In this document: piece by piece, positions 7,055 through 16,636 of the stretch
Layout of the letters: each line of letters opens with the position of its first letter
How positions within the stretch are numbered: position 1 is the stretch's first letter
NCBI GenBank assembly: GCA_947478455.1
Contig: CANJWR010000033.1
Location: 1 to 32,174, forward strand
Length of the DNA stretch: 32,174 nucleotides
From: Beijerinckiaceae bacterium
GTDB taxonomy: Bacteria; Pseudomonadota; Alphaproteobacteria; Rhizobiales; Beijerinckiaceae
Direction of reading: 5' to 3'
The notes under the pieces: generated by a model
Told to the model about the DNA's origin: nothing
The model's input: only the letters and a program-made list of their open reading frames with translations
Databases searched by the model: none
Position numbers and translations under genes: made by a program

Positions 7055-8836
7055 ATGCTCACGCCTGTCGAACCGGTCGAACCGGACTCCTATGTCATGC
7101 TCCGCCGATTGTTTGTGGAGCACGGGCGCGCCCACATAAAGTCCTACGCGATCGCTGGTCTGCTGATGGCTGTCGGGGCGGCTGCCACCGCCGTTTCAGC
7201 CTATCTGCTGAAGCCGGTTCTCAACAATATGGTCGACGCAGATGGTTTCAAAACCTTGCGGGCGCTGGCTTGGGGAGTGTTCGGGCTGTTTGCCCTGCGC
7301 GGCCTCGCCACCTGGGGTTACATGGTGGTGCTGTCGCGCACCGGGAACAAGATCGTCGCCGACGTTCAGACCCGCCTCTACGACCATCTGATAAGGCAGG
7401 ACATGCGGTTTTTTCAGGACCGCCATTCCAGCGAATTCATGACCCGTCTGGCGCTTGCGGCCGGCGGCGTGCGCGACACGCTTCAGGCCCTGATCACCAG
7501 CCTAGGCCGCGACGCCCTGACGACCATTGGGCTGGTGGCGGTGATGATCGTGCAGGATCCGATGATGTCGGTCATTGCGCTTTCGGTCCTGCCGATTGCG
7601 GTGCTGGTTCTGGGTCGCCTCATCAAGCGCATTCGCAAATATGCTCGACGTTCCTTCGAAGGCTCTTCCGACATCATGGCAATCATGCAGGAAACCGTTC
7701 TGGGCGCCCGCATCGTCAAGAGTTTCAATCTTGAAAACGTCATGCATGGCCGGATGCGCCGCGCCATCGAGGAAGTCCGCCGTTCGGCCAACCGCATGTC
7801 GGCCAGCATGGCGCTTTCGAGCCCACTGTCGGATGTTCTTGCCGGGATGGCGATCGGAGCGGTCATTTTTTACGGAAGCTGGCGGGTGACGATCACACAT
7901 GCCGATCCCGGCTCCTTCTTCTCATTCGTCGCCGCTCTGCTGCTGGCCTACGATCCGGCAAAACGTCTCGCGCGACTCAAGCTCGAATTGCAGAACGGCC
8001 TCACCGGCGCGCGTCTGATTTACGAAGTGCTCGACGAGCCAGCCGTCGAAAAGCCCGTTGAGGGGTTGCCACAACTGGCGGTGAGCGAAGGGCGCATCAC
8101 TGTCGACAAAGTCAGCTTCGGCTATCGTGAAGACGAGGCGGTGCTTGCCGGGCTTGATCTCGTCGTACAGCCCAATATGACCACCGCTCTGGTGGGACCG
8201 TCGGGTGGCGGAAAGTCGACGATCATAGGTCTGATTCAACGGCTCTACACACCATCGGGTGGCAGGATTCTGATCGACGGACAGGATGTTTCAGCAGTCG
8301 ATCTGACGTCTCTACGAGCCAAAATCGCCTTTGTGGCGCAGGACGTTTATCTGTTTCGCGGAACGATCCGTGAGAACATCGCGCTTGGTCGTCCAGATGC
8401 AAATTTCGATGAAATCATGAATGCGGCGCGTAAGGCCTACGCGCATGATTTCATCTCTGATTTTGCAGACGGCTACGACACGAGCGTCGGCGAACTCGGA
8501 GCACAAATGTCGGGCGGTCAGCGCCAGCGCATCGCAATCGCCCGCGCAATTCTGAAGAACGCGCCAATCATTCTGCTGGACGAACCTACGGCTGCGCTGG
8601 ATTCCGAATCCGAGCGCGAGGTGCAAAAGGCTCTCGACGATCTCAAGGCAGGACGCACCACGCTGGTTGTGGCGCATCGCCTGCAGACGATCGTCAATTC
8701 CGATCGCATCTATGTCATCGAGAGCGGACGTGCGCTGGAATCGGGCACACACACCGAACTGATGGAGCGCCGCGGAACCTACCATTCGTTTTTTGCCACC
8801 CAGTTTGGCGAAGATGCAGAGCCTGTCAGGCCATAG
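7055..8836 (+). CDS. MsbA-like ABC exporter, fused membrane and ATPase domains
   Basis: This is a 593-residue half-transporter of the MsbA/lipid-exporter type, expected to work as a homodimer in the inner membrane. The transmembrane domain spans about residues 28-310 (helix segments near 30-52, 72-93, 150-190 and 258-300). The ATPase domain spans about 345-590, with Walker A GPSGGGKST (381-389), signature MSGGQ (485-489), Walker B ILLDEP (506-511) and switch H541 in VAHRL. Lipid A-core flipping is the likely role, and the convergent O-antigen-ligase gene fits this; export of another lipid or peptide cannot be excluded. The ATG at 7055 has no clear Shine-Dalgarno and overlaps an inverted repeat; Met15 (7097) is an alternative start. 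Confidence 0.85.
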   Translation: MLTPVEPVEPDSYVMLRRLFVEHGRAHIKSYAIAGLLMAVGAAATAVSAYLLKPVLNNMVDADGFKTLRALAWGVFGLFALRGLATWGYMVVLSRTGNKIVADVQTRLYDHLIRQDMRFFQDRHSSEFMTRLALAAGGVRDTLQALITSLGRDALTTIGLVAVMIVQDPMMSVIALSVLPIAVLVLGRLIKRIRKYARRSFEGSSDIMAIMQETVLGARIVKSFNLENVMHGRMRRAIEEVRRSANRMSASMALSSPLSDVLAGMAIGAVIFYGSWRVTITHADPGSFFSFVAALLLAYDPAKRLARLKLELQNGLTGARLIYEVLDEPAVEKPVEGLPQLAVSEGRITVDKVSFGYREDEAVLAGLDLVVQPNMTTALVGPSGGGKSTIIGLIQRLYTPSGGRILIDGQDVSAVDLTSLRAKIAFVAQDVYLFRGTIRENIALGRPDANFDEIMNAARKAYAHDFISDFADGYDTSVGELGAQMSGGQRQRIAIARAILKNAPIILLDEPTAALDSESEREVQKALDDLKAGRTTLVVAHRLQTIVNSDRIYVIESGRALESGTHTELMERRGTYHSFFATQFGEDAEPVRP

Positions 8837-10064
8837 CGGCCGGACGGCCACGTTCGATCACGACCCCGGGCCTCTCGCTGCGATATTGCGCACGCGCAGC
8901 GCCCGCAAATGCAATGCCCGCCAGCGACACAAGAGTGATCCACCAGAGCTGGACGGTCGATTCTCCGGTCAGGGCGATCACCGCGACGCAGACCAGACCA
9001 CCGACATGGAAAGCCGCAATCGAAGACGGGTGGGAGCCGGCCTCCTGAAAGATGCGGACCACCAAGAGCGCCAGCGAGATGGCGCCCAGCACGCCGAGTT
9101 CGAACCAGATTTCGAACAGGATCGAGCGCGGCGTCTGTGCCGACAAATAGCCGCTGGAAATGGAACGGGCGAACGTATCGAAGCCATGGCCAGTGACGAG
9201 CCGAAGCCCCTCGTCATGAAGCTGAACGGCCCAGATCTGCAACTGATGGGCAGCTGCACTCTGACCGAGAATCCTGTCGGCGCGGACTTGATAGAGACCC
9301 TCGACCAAGGCCGGGGCCAGAACGATCAGGGCGGCAAACAGCCCGCCCCAGATACGTCCCGCACGCTGCGGATTCGACATGGCCGTCACGGCGGCCAGGG
9401 CGCCCAGCGCAATGCCCAGCATGCCTCCAGGCGTCCAGACCGCGATTGCGGTGATGGAAACGGCCACCGCGACCGCACCGCCGTAGATCCAACGCTCACG
9501 CGCCGAAATCGCGCCCAGCGCCGGCCACAACAGCAGGCTCAGTCCGAGCGCCGATCTGTCGATCACCGAGCCTTCCACATCGCCCGGACCGCGCAGGCCT
9601 TCGGGCTCAATGACGACCATGGCGGTGGTCGCCATCGCGCCCAGAATGATGCCGATGGGCACAAGATAGAGATTCGATGTCTTTGTTCGCGTTGGCAAAA
9701 GGCCAGCGGCAAACGTGGCCAGCACGATCGTCCCCATCGTCTTTACGTAGCGCTCGCTCGCCGGCGCCGCAAAGGGCGTCCACAACAACGAAATCCCCGC
9801 CCAGAGCAAAAAGGCCGAGATACAGATCGCGACCGGATTGAGCAGAAGTTCGCGAACGCGGCTCAATGCGCCGCCGGGCATATCGAGCGCCGCTGCGGCC
9901 AGAATGAGCGCCGTGCCAATCGGCATAAGGACGAAAATTGAACGTCGCGACAGAATAGCTGCCAGCGGAACGCCGACAAACAAAACCACGAACGCAAGGC
10001 GCACCAGTAACTGGGCAGCGTCGCGGGCGGGATCCTCGAACCTGTTTCTCTCCGGCGTCGACAT
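8826..10064 (-). CDS. O-antigen ligase / polymerase-type membrane protein
   Basis: The 412-residue protein is strongly hydrophobic with about ten membrane segments. It has the long periplasmic loop and following motif expected of the WaaL/Wzy (Wzy_C) family: GHGFDTFA, then a loop and SILFEIWFELGVLGAISL (the ExGxxG-like element). Such proteins join O-antigen or other polysaccharide to lipid A-core, or polymerise repeat units, on the periplasmic face of the inner membrane; sequence alone does not separate the two. I chose the ATG at 10064 over an in-frame TTG 9 bases upstream. The 3' end overlaps the exporter gene by 11 bases on the opposite strand. Neighbouring exporter and LPS genes support an LPS role. 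Confidence 0.8.
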   Translation of the reverse strand: MSTPERNRFEDPARDAAQLLVRLAFVVLFVGVPLAAILSRRSIFVLMPIGTALILAAAALDMPGGALSRVRELLLNPVAICISAFLLWAGISLLWTPFAAPASERYVKTMGTIVLATFAAGLLPTRTKTSNLYLVPIGIILGAMATTAMVVIEPEGLRGPGDVEGSVIDRSALGLSLLLWPALGAISARERWIYGGAVAVAVSITAIAVWTPGGMLGIALGALAAVTAMSNPQRAGRIWGGLFAALIVLAPALVEGLYQVRADRILGQSAAAHQLQIWAVQLHDEGLRLVTGHGFDTFARSISSGYLSAQTPRSILFEIWFELGVLGAISLALLVVRIFQEAGSHPSSIAAFHVGGLVCVAVIALTGESTVQLWWITLVSLAGIAFAGAARAQYRSERPGVVIERGRPAAMA

Positions 10065-10255
10065 GGCACGCAAAACTCTGAACCGAATACGGCAGGCGCC
10101 CCTGATCTCCGTAAACCCTTGCTCATCCTAACCGAGACAACGCCGCTTAACTGTGCGCGCAAAGCAACAGTGCCGGCGAAACGCAAGCTTCGCGACGCCG
10201 GATGCACCGTAATCGCGTCAACAATACTAGAGCTTGAGCTTATTGGGCGTCCCGG
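10065..10255. other. Intergenic region with imperfect hairpin
   Basis: This 191-base gap lies between two minus-strand genes. Its only clear structure is CCGGCG (10173-10178) pairing with CGCCGG (10196-10201), with GCGAA/TTCGC inside as an alternative helix. It could end arfB transcription, though no T tract follows on the minus strand. It must also contain the promoter of the O-antigen-ligase-like gene, which I could not place. Confidence 0.3.
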
Positions 10256-10678
10256 CTAGTCAGCATCCGGTCGCCCCTGCCGAAGCGCCTTGACACCTGA
10301 CCGAACTTTCTTGGCAACAAGCCTACGCGTCTTCGACGCCAGAGTTGGCCGTGTCGCACGCCGGACGATTGGCCGGATGCTGGCTTTTCTGATCAGTTCG
10401 ACCAGACGCTCAAGCGCGTCTGCGCGATTGCGTTCCTGCGTGCGGTATTGCTGGGCTGTCAGCACCAACACGCCATCGCTCGTCAGGCGGCGGCCTGCCA
10501 GTTTGATCAGACGCTCCACCACATCCGGTGGCAGATTGGGCGAATGTGTCACGTCGAAGCGCAGCTGAACTGCAGATGCGATCTTGTTGACATTCTGACC
10601 GCCCGGGCCGGAGGCGCGGATGAACGTCTCGGAGATTTCGCTTTCGTCGATGGAAATCGAGGGCGTGATGCGGATCAT
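10256..10678 (-). CDS. arfB: Alternative ribosome-rescue factor ArfB (YaeJ)
   Basis: ArfB is a codon-independent release factor that frees ribosomes stalled on non-stop messages by hydrolysing peptidyl-tRNA. The 140-residue protein has the catalytic GGQ loop in ASGPGGQNVNK, the RF-1 domain core (about residues 5-105), and a basic C-terminal tail (KTRRLVAKKVRSGVKALRQGR) that enters the empty mRNA channel. Length and layout match E. coli YaeJ (140). I start at the ATG at 10678; an in-frame TTG 9 bases upstream would add three residues. A strong hairpin lies only 12 bases upstream of the ATG, between fumarase and this gene. Confidence 0.93.
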   Translation of the reverse strand: MIRITPSISIDESEISETFIRASGPGGQNVNKIASAVQLRFDVTHSPNLPPDVVERLIKLAGRRLTSDGVLVLTAQQYRTQERNRADALERLVELIRKASIRPIVRRATRPTLASKTRRLVAKKVRSGVKALRQGRPDAD

Positions 10679-10689
10679 CGGCCACAATA

Positions 10690-10722
10690 CCAGCCCCGCA
10701 GCCGTTTAGGCTATGGGGCTGG
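10690..10722 (-). terminator. Hairpin between fumarase and arfB
   Basis: CCAGCCCC (10690-10697) and GGGGCTGG (10715-10722) are perfect 8-bp complements. Inside, AGCC (10700-10703) pairs with GGCT (10709-10712) across a 2x2 internal loop and a 5-base apical loop. On the minus strand it begins 11 bases after the fumarase stop and ends 11 bases before the arfB ATG. No T tract follows, so it may be a weak terminator, a processing site or a structure that hides the arfB start. Confidence 0.55.
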
Positions 10723-10733
10723 GGCGGTCCGTT

Positions 10734-12350
<1,617 letters not shown>

Positions 12351-12496
12351 GGCAAACCATTTGGCATGTGGAAGAGGCGCTTGGTTCTAGGGGTTCGGGA
12401 AGACCGCGCCAAGTGGCTGCATGTTGCGACCTTCTGCGCATGGGCGCGTTGACGAAAACCTGTCCGGCGCTCCAAATCGACCCGGAGGCGAATCGC

Positions 12497-13498
12497 ATGG
12501 ACGTTGTTTTCCCGACCCCGCTGGTGCTGTGTGATATCGGCGGTACAAATGCGCGCGCGGCGCTGGTGCGATCGAACGATTCAGGGCTCGAAATTCTGGC
12601 CCGCCTTCGGACAGCTGATTTCCCAACCTTCGGCGATGCGCTGGATGATCTGGTCGGGCGAGCAAAAATCCAGCCTAGATCCCTCATCCTGTGCGGCGCT
12701 GGTCCAGTCTTCGGCAGGCGTCTGACTTTGACCAATGCGCCTTGGACACTCGATGGGCCGGAACTGGTATCCCGCTTCCGTCTTGATCAGGGCCTGTTGT
12801 TGAACGATTTCGAGGCGCAGGCGCTCGCCTTGCCGGTGATAGATGCGAATCAGGCGCCGGCAATTGGCCCTGAATTGCCAACCGACCACGGTCCAAAACT
12901 GATCCTCGGGCCCGGAACTGGCCTCGGGGTTGCGGCGCTCATACAACTCGACGGCAAATATGTCGCGTTGCCGACCGAGGCGGGTCATACAGGTTTTGCG
13001 CCCGAGCGGGCCGATGAAACCGCGATCTGGCCATTTCTCGAGCGGGCGCACGGTCGCCATACAGCCGAAAGCGTGATCTCCGGCCCCGGACTGGCGCGCG
13101 TGCATCGGGCCAGAATGCTGGCTCACGGCTTCCGGTCGGAGGCTCAAACGCCGGCCGAGATCACCGCAGCTGCGGTCTTGCTCGCCGCAGGTCAGGAGGC
13201 AGAAACGGTGCGCATGTTCTGGCGGTTGATCGGACGCTTCGCGGGCGACATGGCGATCACGTTCAGCGCAACCGGCGGCGTGACACTGGCAGGCGGCATC
13301 CTGCCGCGGATCCGGGCCTTGCTGGACGAAAAAAAATTTCGCCGGGAATTCTGCGCCAAGGACCCTGTCGCCGAGCTGACCCGGCGCATTCCAACGCGGC
13401 TGCTCGTCGCGCCCGATGCTGTTTTGGCAGGAATGGCCGCTATAGGCTGTAATCCTCGTGACTACGCCATCGACTATGCGGCGCGCGCCTGGGCGTGA
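12497..13498 (+). CDS. glk: Glucokinase
   Basis: Glk phosphorylates glucose with ATP to glucose-6-phosphate in the cytoplasm. The 333-residue protein (E. coli Glk 321) has the phosphate-1 motif VLCDIGGTNARAAL at the N-terminus, the catalytic aspartate D104 in LLNDFEAQA (E. coli D100), the second ATP motif LILGPGTGLGVA, and the glucose-binding EAGHTGFAP. The ATG at 12497 is preceded by GGAGG; a longer in-frame reading to 12302 runs antisense into fumarase and lacks family similarity. The stop is 17 bases from the stop of ptsN on the opposite strand, so any terminator must overlap coding sequence. Confidence 0.93.
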   Translation: MDVVFPTPLVLCDIGGTNARAALVRSNDSGLEILARLRTADFPTFGDALDDLVGRAKIQPRSLILCGAGPVFGRRLTLTNAPWTLDGPELVSRFRLDQGLLLNDFEAQALALPVIDANQAPAIGPELPTDHGPKLILGPGTGLGVAALIQLDGKYVALPTEAGHTGFAPERADETAIWPFLERAHGRHTAESVISGPGLARVHRARMLAHGFRSEAQTPAEITAAAVLLAAGQEAETVRMFWRLIGRFAGDMAITFSATGGVTLAGGILPRIRALLDEKKFRREFCAKDPVAELTRRIPTRLLVAPDAVLAGMAAIGCNPRDYAIDYAARAWA

Positions 13499-13515
13499 AA
13501 ATTCAGCCTGAAATT

Positions 13516-13980
13516 TCAAGCGGCGTGCGAAGTGGGCGTTTGGGTGAAGAGCGAATAAATCGCCGACGGATCACGACTTGCACGCAACTTTGCGACAAGG
13601 AGCGGATCGCGCAACAAACGGGCCGTGCGGGCCAACGCCGTCAGATGATCCGCGCCGGCAGATTCTGGCGCAATCAACAAAAATACGAGATCGACCGGTT
13701 GCCCATCGAGCGAATCGAAATCAACCGGCTTTTCCAGCCGTGCGAAAACTCCGAAGAGATCTTTCACACGCGCCAGTTTGCCATGCGGAATCGCGATGCC
13801 GTTGCCAACCCCTGTCGAACCGAGCCGCTCGCGCTGAATGAGCGAATCAAATACTTCGCGCGAATCGAGCCCGGATAATTGGGCTGCGCGCTCGCTGATT
13901 TCGAGCAGAACCTGCTTTTTGGTCGACGCCCGCAGCGCGGGAATCACCGCGTCGGCCGTGATCAACTCTCTGTGCGACAT
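13516..13980 (-). CDS. ptsN: PTS-Ntr enzyme IIA (EIIA-Ntr)
   Basis: EIIA-Ntr is the terminal phospho-acceptor of the nitrogen phosphotransfer chain (EI-Ntr, NPr). It regulates rather than transports, affecting K+ handling and nitrogen and stress responses. The 154-residue protein has the phosphorylation site H66 in GIAIPHGKL, equivalent to E. coli H73, and full EIIA length. I chose the ATG at 13980 (MSHRELITAD) with GGAAA upstream; upstream in-frame extension is Arg/Pro-rich and unlike the family. It is last in the rpoN-hpf-ptsN cluster, 85 bases after hpf, with a hairpin in the gap. Confidence 0.95.
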   Translation of the reverse strand: MSHRELITADAVIPALRASTKKQVLLEISERAAQLSGLDSREVFDSLIQRERLGSTGVGNGIAIPHGKLARVKDLFGVFARLEKPVDFDSLDGQPVDLVFLLIAPESAGADHLTALARTARLLRDPLLVAKLRASRDPSAIYSLFTQTPTSHAA

Positions 13981-14027
13981 TCGCGTTTCCAGTTCAAATC
14001 GCCCGGGGAGAACAGGCAAGTTCCATG

Positions 14028-14056
14028 CCGGAGACGCCCTTGGCAGGCGCCTCCGG
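14028..14056 (-). other. Intercistronic hairpin between hpf and ptsN
   Basis: CCGGAG (14028-14033) pairs with CTCCGG (14051-14056) and CGCC (14035-14038) with GGCG (14046-14049), leaving one A/C mismatch and a 7-base loop. On the minus strand it begins 9 bases after the hpf stop and lacks a T tract. A partial terminator or an RNA-processing site that lowers ptsN relative to hpf would fit. Confidence 0.5.
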
Positions 14057-14065
14057 GTGGTCCCT

Positions 14066-14662
14066 TCAGTTGGCCCCAGGCGCACCGCGCGATTCGGCAG
14101 GATCGATCCAGCCGATGTTACCATCGCTACGACGATAAATAAGATTTACCCGCGAAGTTCCGGCATGCCGGAAAACAATCACCCGGGCGCCGGTAAAATC
14201 GAGTTCGGCAACCGCTGCGGAGACCGACATTTCCTTCAATGCGGTCGTTCGTTCCGCGATGATGAGCGGGTTGACCTCCTGTGTCTCGGCTTCGTCAAAA
14301 TCCACATCGGGCGCTTCAAGAATATAATCGGCAAAAAATTCAACGGATGCAGCTGGTTCGGCGGCGCCATGGTGGCCTTTGATTCGCTGCTTGTAGCGCC
14401 GCAGGCGCTTGTCGAGGCGATCGGCAGCCTGATCGAAGCTCACATAGGGCTCGTGCGCGCGGCCTTCCGAATGAAGCGTCATGCCGGAGTTGAGATGCAG
14501 CGTGCAGTCCGAACGATAGCCGGTGCCTTCATGATCGATCACCACATGACCGGTGAAGGAACCATCGAAATACTTGGCGATCGAGCCGCCGATGCGATCC
14601 TGAACGTGCTGGCGCAGAGATTCGCCGATGTCGAAATTCTTTCCGGAAACGCGCAGCGCCAT
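14066..14662 (-). CDS. hpf: Ribosome hibernation promoting factor, long form
   Basis: Long HPF binds the small subunit and pairs 70S ribosomes into inactive 100S dimers in starved cells. The 198-residue length marks the long form. The N-terminal S30AE domain covers about residues 1-105 (MALRVSGKNFDIGESLRQHV opening, RLDKRLRRYKQRIKGHH end). After an acidic linker comes the C-terminal dimerisation domain, about 135-190 (MSVSAAVAEL, VIVFRHAGTSRVNLIYRRSDGNIGWI). It lies between rpoN and ptsN, its usual place in proteobacteria. A 206-base gap separates it from rpoN and probably holds its own promoter; no sigma-54 consensus was visible there. Confidence 0.95.
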   Translation of the reverse strand: MALRVSGKNFDIGESLRQHVQDRIGGSIAKYFDGSFTGHVVIDHEGTGYRSDCTLHLNSGMTLHSEGRAHEPYVSFDQAADRLDKRLRRYKQRIKGHHGAAEPAASVEFFADYILEAPDVDFDEAETQEVNPLIIAERTTALKEMSVSAAVAELDFTGARVIVFRHAGTSRVNLIYRRSDGNIGWIDPAESRGAPGAN

Positions 14663-14868
14663 GATGTTCCATCCTGATCAAGTCTGGTTGCGTCGACCTC
14701 TCGGCCGTCCAGGTCGTGAGCGCTCTTTGACCATGAGGGTTAAGAGCGTCGGCGACCGAAGTCAACTGCCGGAAAGTCGAAGGAGAAGAACTTCGGATAT
14801 GCCGATATTTCAATAGGTTAATGTGTATTTTTCACCCGGCATTGATCTGCCTTATTGTCACGCTGAAA

Positions 14869-16449
14869 TCAGGACTGCATTGCGGTCTTTTCGCGACGAC
14901 GGTCCACGGACGAAGGAATTCGCAGGCTTTCGCGATACTTGGCGACCGTGCGGCGCGCAATCACCACATTGGCGGATTTCAGCTTCGCCACGATGGCGTC
15001 GTCGGACAGCACATCTTCGGGGCTTTCCTGATCAATCAATTGCTTGATGCGGAAACGCACGGACTCGGCTGAATGGGATTCGTTGCCGGTGCGGGCCGCG
15101 ATCGAAGCGGTGAAGAAATATTTGAACTCGAAAAGTCCCCGCGGACTCGACAGATATTTGTTCGACGTCACGCGCGAGACCGTCGACTCGTGCATGCCGA
15201 TCGCATCCGCAATTGTCTTGAGATTCAGCGGACGCAAATGTTCGACGCCATGCGCGAAAAACGCGTCCTGCTGCCGCACGATTTCTGTGGCGACTTTCAG
15301 GATGGTACGTGCGCGCTGTTCGAGACTTTTCGTGAGCCAGTTTGCGGTCTGCAAACAGTTCGACACAAAGCTTTTGTCGGCTGCGGTTCCGCGAAGTTTG
15401 GAAACCTGCGCCGCATAGGTCTGGTTGACCAGAACGCGCGCCAAGCCTTCCGGATTGAGCTCCACATGCCAGGACCCGTCGGAAGCCGGCCGCACGGTCA
15501 CATCGGGGATCACCGGCTGCACTGGCGCTCCACCGAACGCGCGCCCCGGCTTGGGATCCAGCTTGCGGATCTCGCGCACCATTTCGGCGACGTCTTCGTC
15601 ATCGACGCCGCAGATTTTTTTCAGCGCGACGAAATCGCGTTTCGCCAGCAGCGGGAGATTGGCGATCATCGCCTGCATGGCTGGATCGAAACGATCCTGC
15701 TCGCGCAACTGTATCGCCAGACATTCGGCCAGATTGCGCGCCGCGATCCCAGACGGATCGAAAGTCTGGATGATTTTCAAAACGGCTTCGGCGCGTTCGG
15801 GCGCTGCGCCCAATCGGCCCGCAATATCTTCAACCGGTTCGGCCAAGTATCCGGTTTCATCAAGCGAATCGATGATCGCATGACCGATCAGGCGATCGAC
15901 GGGGTCGCGCACCGCAACCGCAAGCTGCTCGACCAGATGATCGCCAAGCGTTCGCTGGGACGCCACATAGGCTTCGAGATTGGGAGCCTCGCCGTCGGGC
16001 GCCCCCCCAGGGGCCCCGGTCCAGGATGTCGCGGAAAAATCCGCGGTCTCGTTTGATGTTGCGTGTTCGAGCGGCGTCGCGGCCCGGTCCGAATCAAAGG
16101 TATTTTCGACCTCGGTGCCGAGATTTCGCTCAAGCGCCCCGGTGTCGACATCAAGCTGCTCGGTCGCCCAGTCGCCCTCACGCGCCTCGATGGCCTCCGA
16201 AGGATCGAAACTGTCTTCCGGCCCGAAATCTGTTTCGCCGCGCTCGTCAGCCTCTGATTGGGCGGTGTGTTCGGTTGGATCGGGTCGATCCTCAACGCGT
16301 TCCAGCAGAGGATTGCGTTCCAGTTCCTCTTCCACAAAGGCAGTTAGTTCCAGGCCCGACAATTGCAGAAGCTTGATGGCCTGCAAGAGCTGGGGGGTCA
16401 TCACCAGGGACTGGCCCTGGCGCATCATCAGCTTTGTCGAAAGCGCCAT
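14869..16449 (-). CDS. rpoN: RNA polymerase sigma-54 factor
   Basis: RpoN directs polymerase to -24/-12 promoters and needs AAA+ activators; typical targets are nitrogen, carbon and motility genes. The 526-residue protein shows the Gln/Leu-rich region I (MMRQGQSLVMTPQLLQAIKL, LERNPLLE), an acidic region II (about residues 55-135), the core-binding domain, the helix-turn-helix (MHESTVSRVTSNK), and the diagnostic RpoN box ARRTVAKYRE at about 498-507. Start ATG is at 16449. It follows lptB after 183 bases on the same strand, the common order in proteobacteria. Any autoregulation is not visible. Confidence 0.97.
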   Translation of the reverse strand: MALSTKLMMRQGQSLVMTPQLLQAIKLLQLSGLELTAFVEEELERNPLLERVEDRPDPTEHTAQSEADERGETDFGPEDSFDPSEAIEAREGDWATEQLDVDTGALERNLGTEVENTFDSDRAATPLEHATSNETADFSATSWTGAPGGAPDGEAPNLEAYVASQRTLGDHLVEQLAVAVRDPVDRLIGHAIIDSLDETGYLAEPVEDIAGRLGAAPERAEAVLKIIQTFDPSGIAARNLAECLAIQLREQDRFDPAMQAMIANLPLLAKRDFVALKKICGVDDEDVAEMVREIRKLDPKPGRAFGGAPVQPVIPDVTVRPASDGSWHVELNPEGLARVLVNQTYAAQVSKLRGTAADKSFVSNCLQTANWLTKSLEQRARTILKVATEIVRQQDAFFAHGVEHLRPLNLKTIADAIGMHESTVSRVTSNKYLSSPRGLFEFKYFFTASIAARTGNESHSAESVRFRIKQLIDQESPEDVLSDDAIVAKLKSANVVIARRTVAKYRESLRIPSSVDRRREKTAMQS

Positions 16450-16621
16450 AGTTACCGAACTCGTACCCTCGGGCGCGTCCGCTGGTTTGCGGCGAATTTC
16501 GGCCCGTTTCTTGCTTGTAGCATAGATAGGGTGAGGAATTCGATATGAAAATCGGATTGTTCGCCGATTTGTCCCATCCGGTTAAGCAAGCGTATCTGCG
16601 ACCGTTCAGCTTGCCGGCTTC

Positions 16622-16636
16622 GTAGGCTCCGCCTAC
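16622..16636 (-). other. Short hairpin spanning the lptB stop codon
   Basis: GTAGGC-TCC-GCCTAC is a perfect 6-bp inverted repeat with a 3-base loop that includes the lptB stop. It lacks a T tract on either strand. It may mark the 3' end or a processing point between lptB and rpoN. Confidence 0.35.

Noticed and set aside
8793..9941. Long plus-strand open frame (about 380 codons) opposite the O-antigen-ligase-like gene
   Set aside because: The translation is Arg/Gln/His-rich without domains and is the complement of a clearly hydrophobic real membrane protein; long antisense frames are expected at this GC content.
13509..13518. Palindrome TGAAATTTCA at the glk-ptsN junction as a terminator or operator
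   Set aside because: It is only 10 bases with no loop and AT-rich, overlaps the ptsN stop, and is easily due to chance.
12581..13519. Minus-strand open frame opposite glucokinase
   Set aside because: Glucokinase motifs are complete on the plus strand; the antisense product is featureless.
14663..14868. A sigma-54 (-24/-12) promoter between rpoN and hpf
   Set aside because: No TGGCAC-N5-TTGC-like match was visible on the minus strand.
15073..16056. Plus-strand open frame of about 327 codons opposite rpoN
   Set aside because: rpoN is unambiguous on the other strand and this frame has no recognisable motif.
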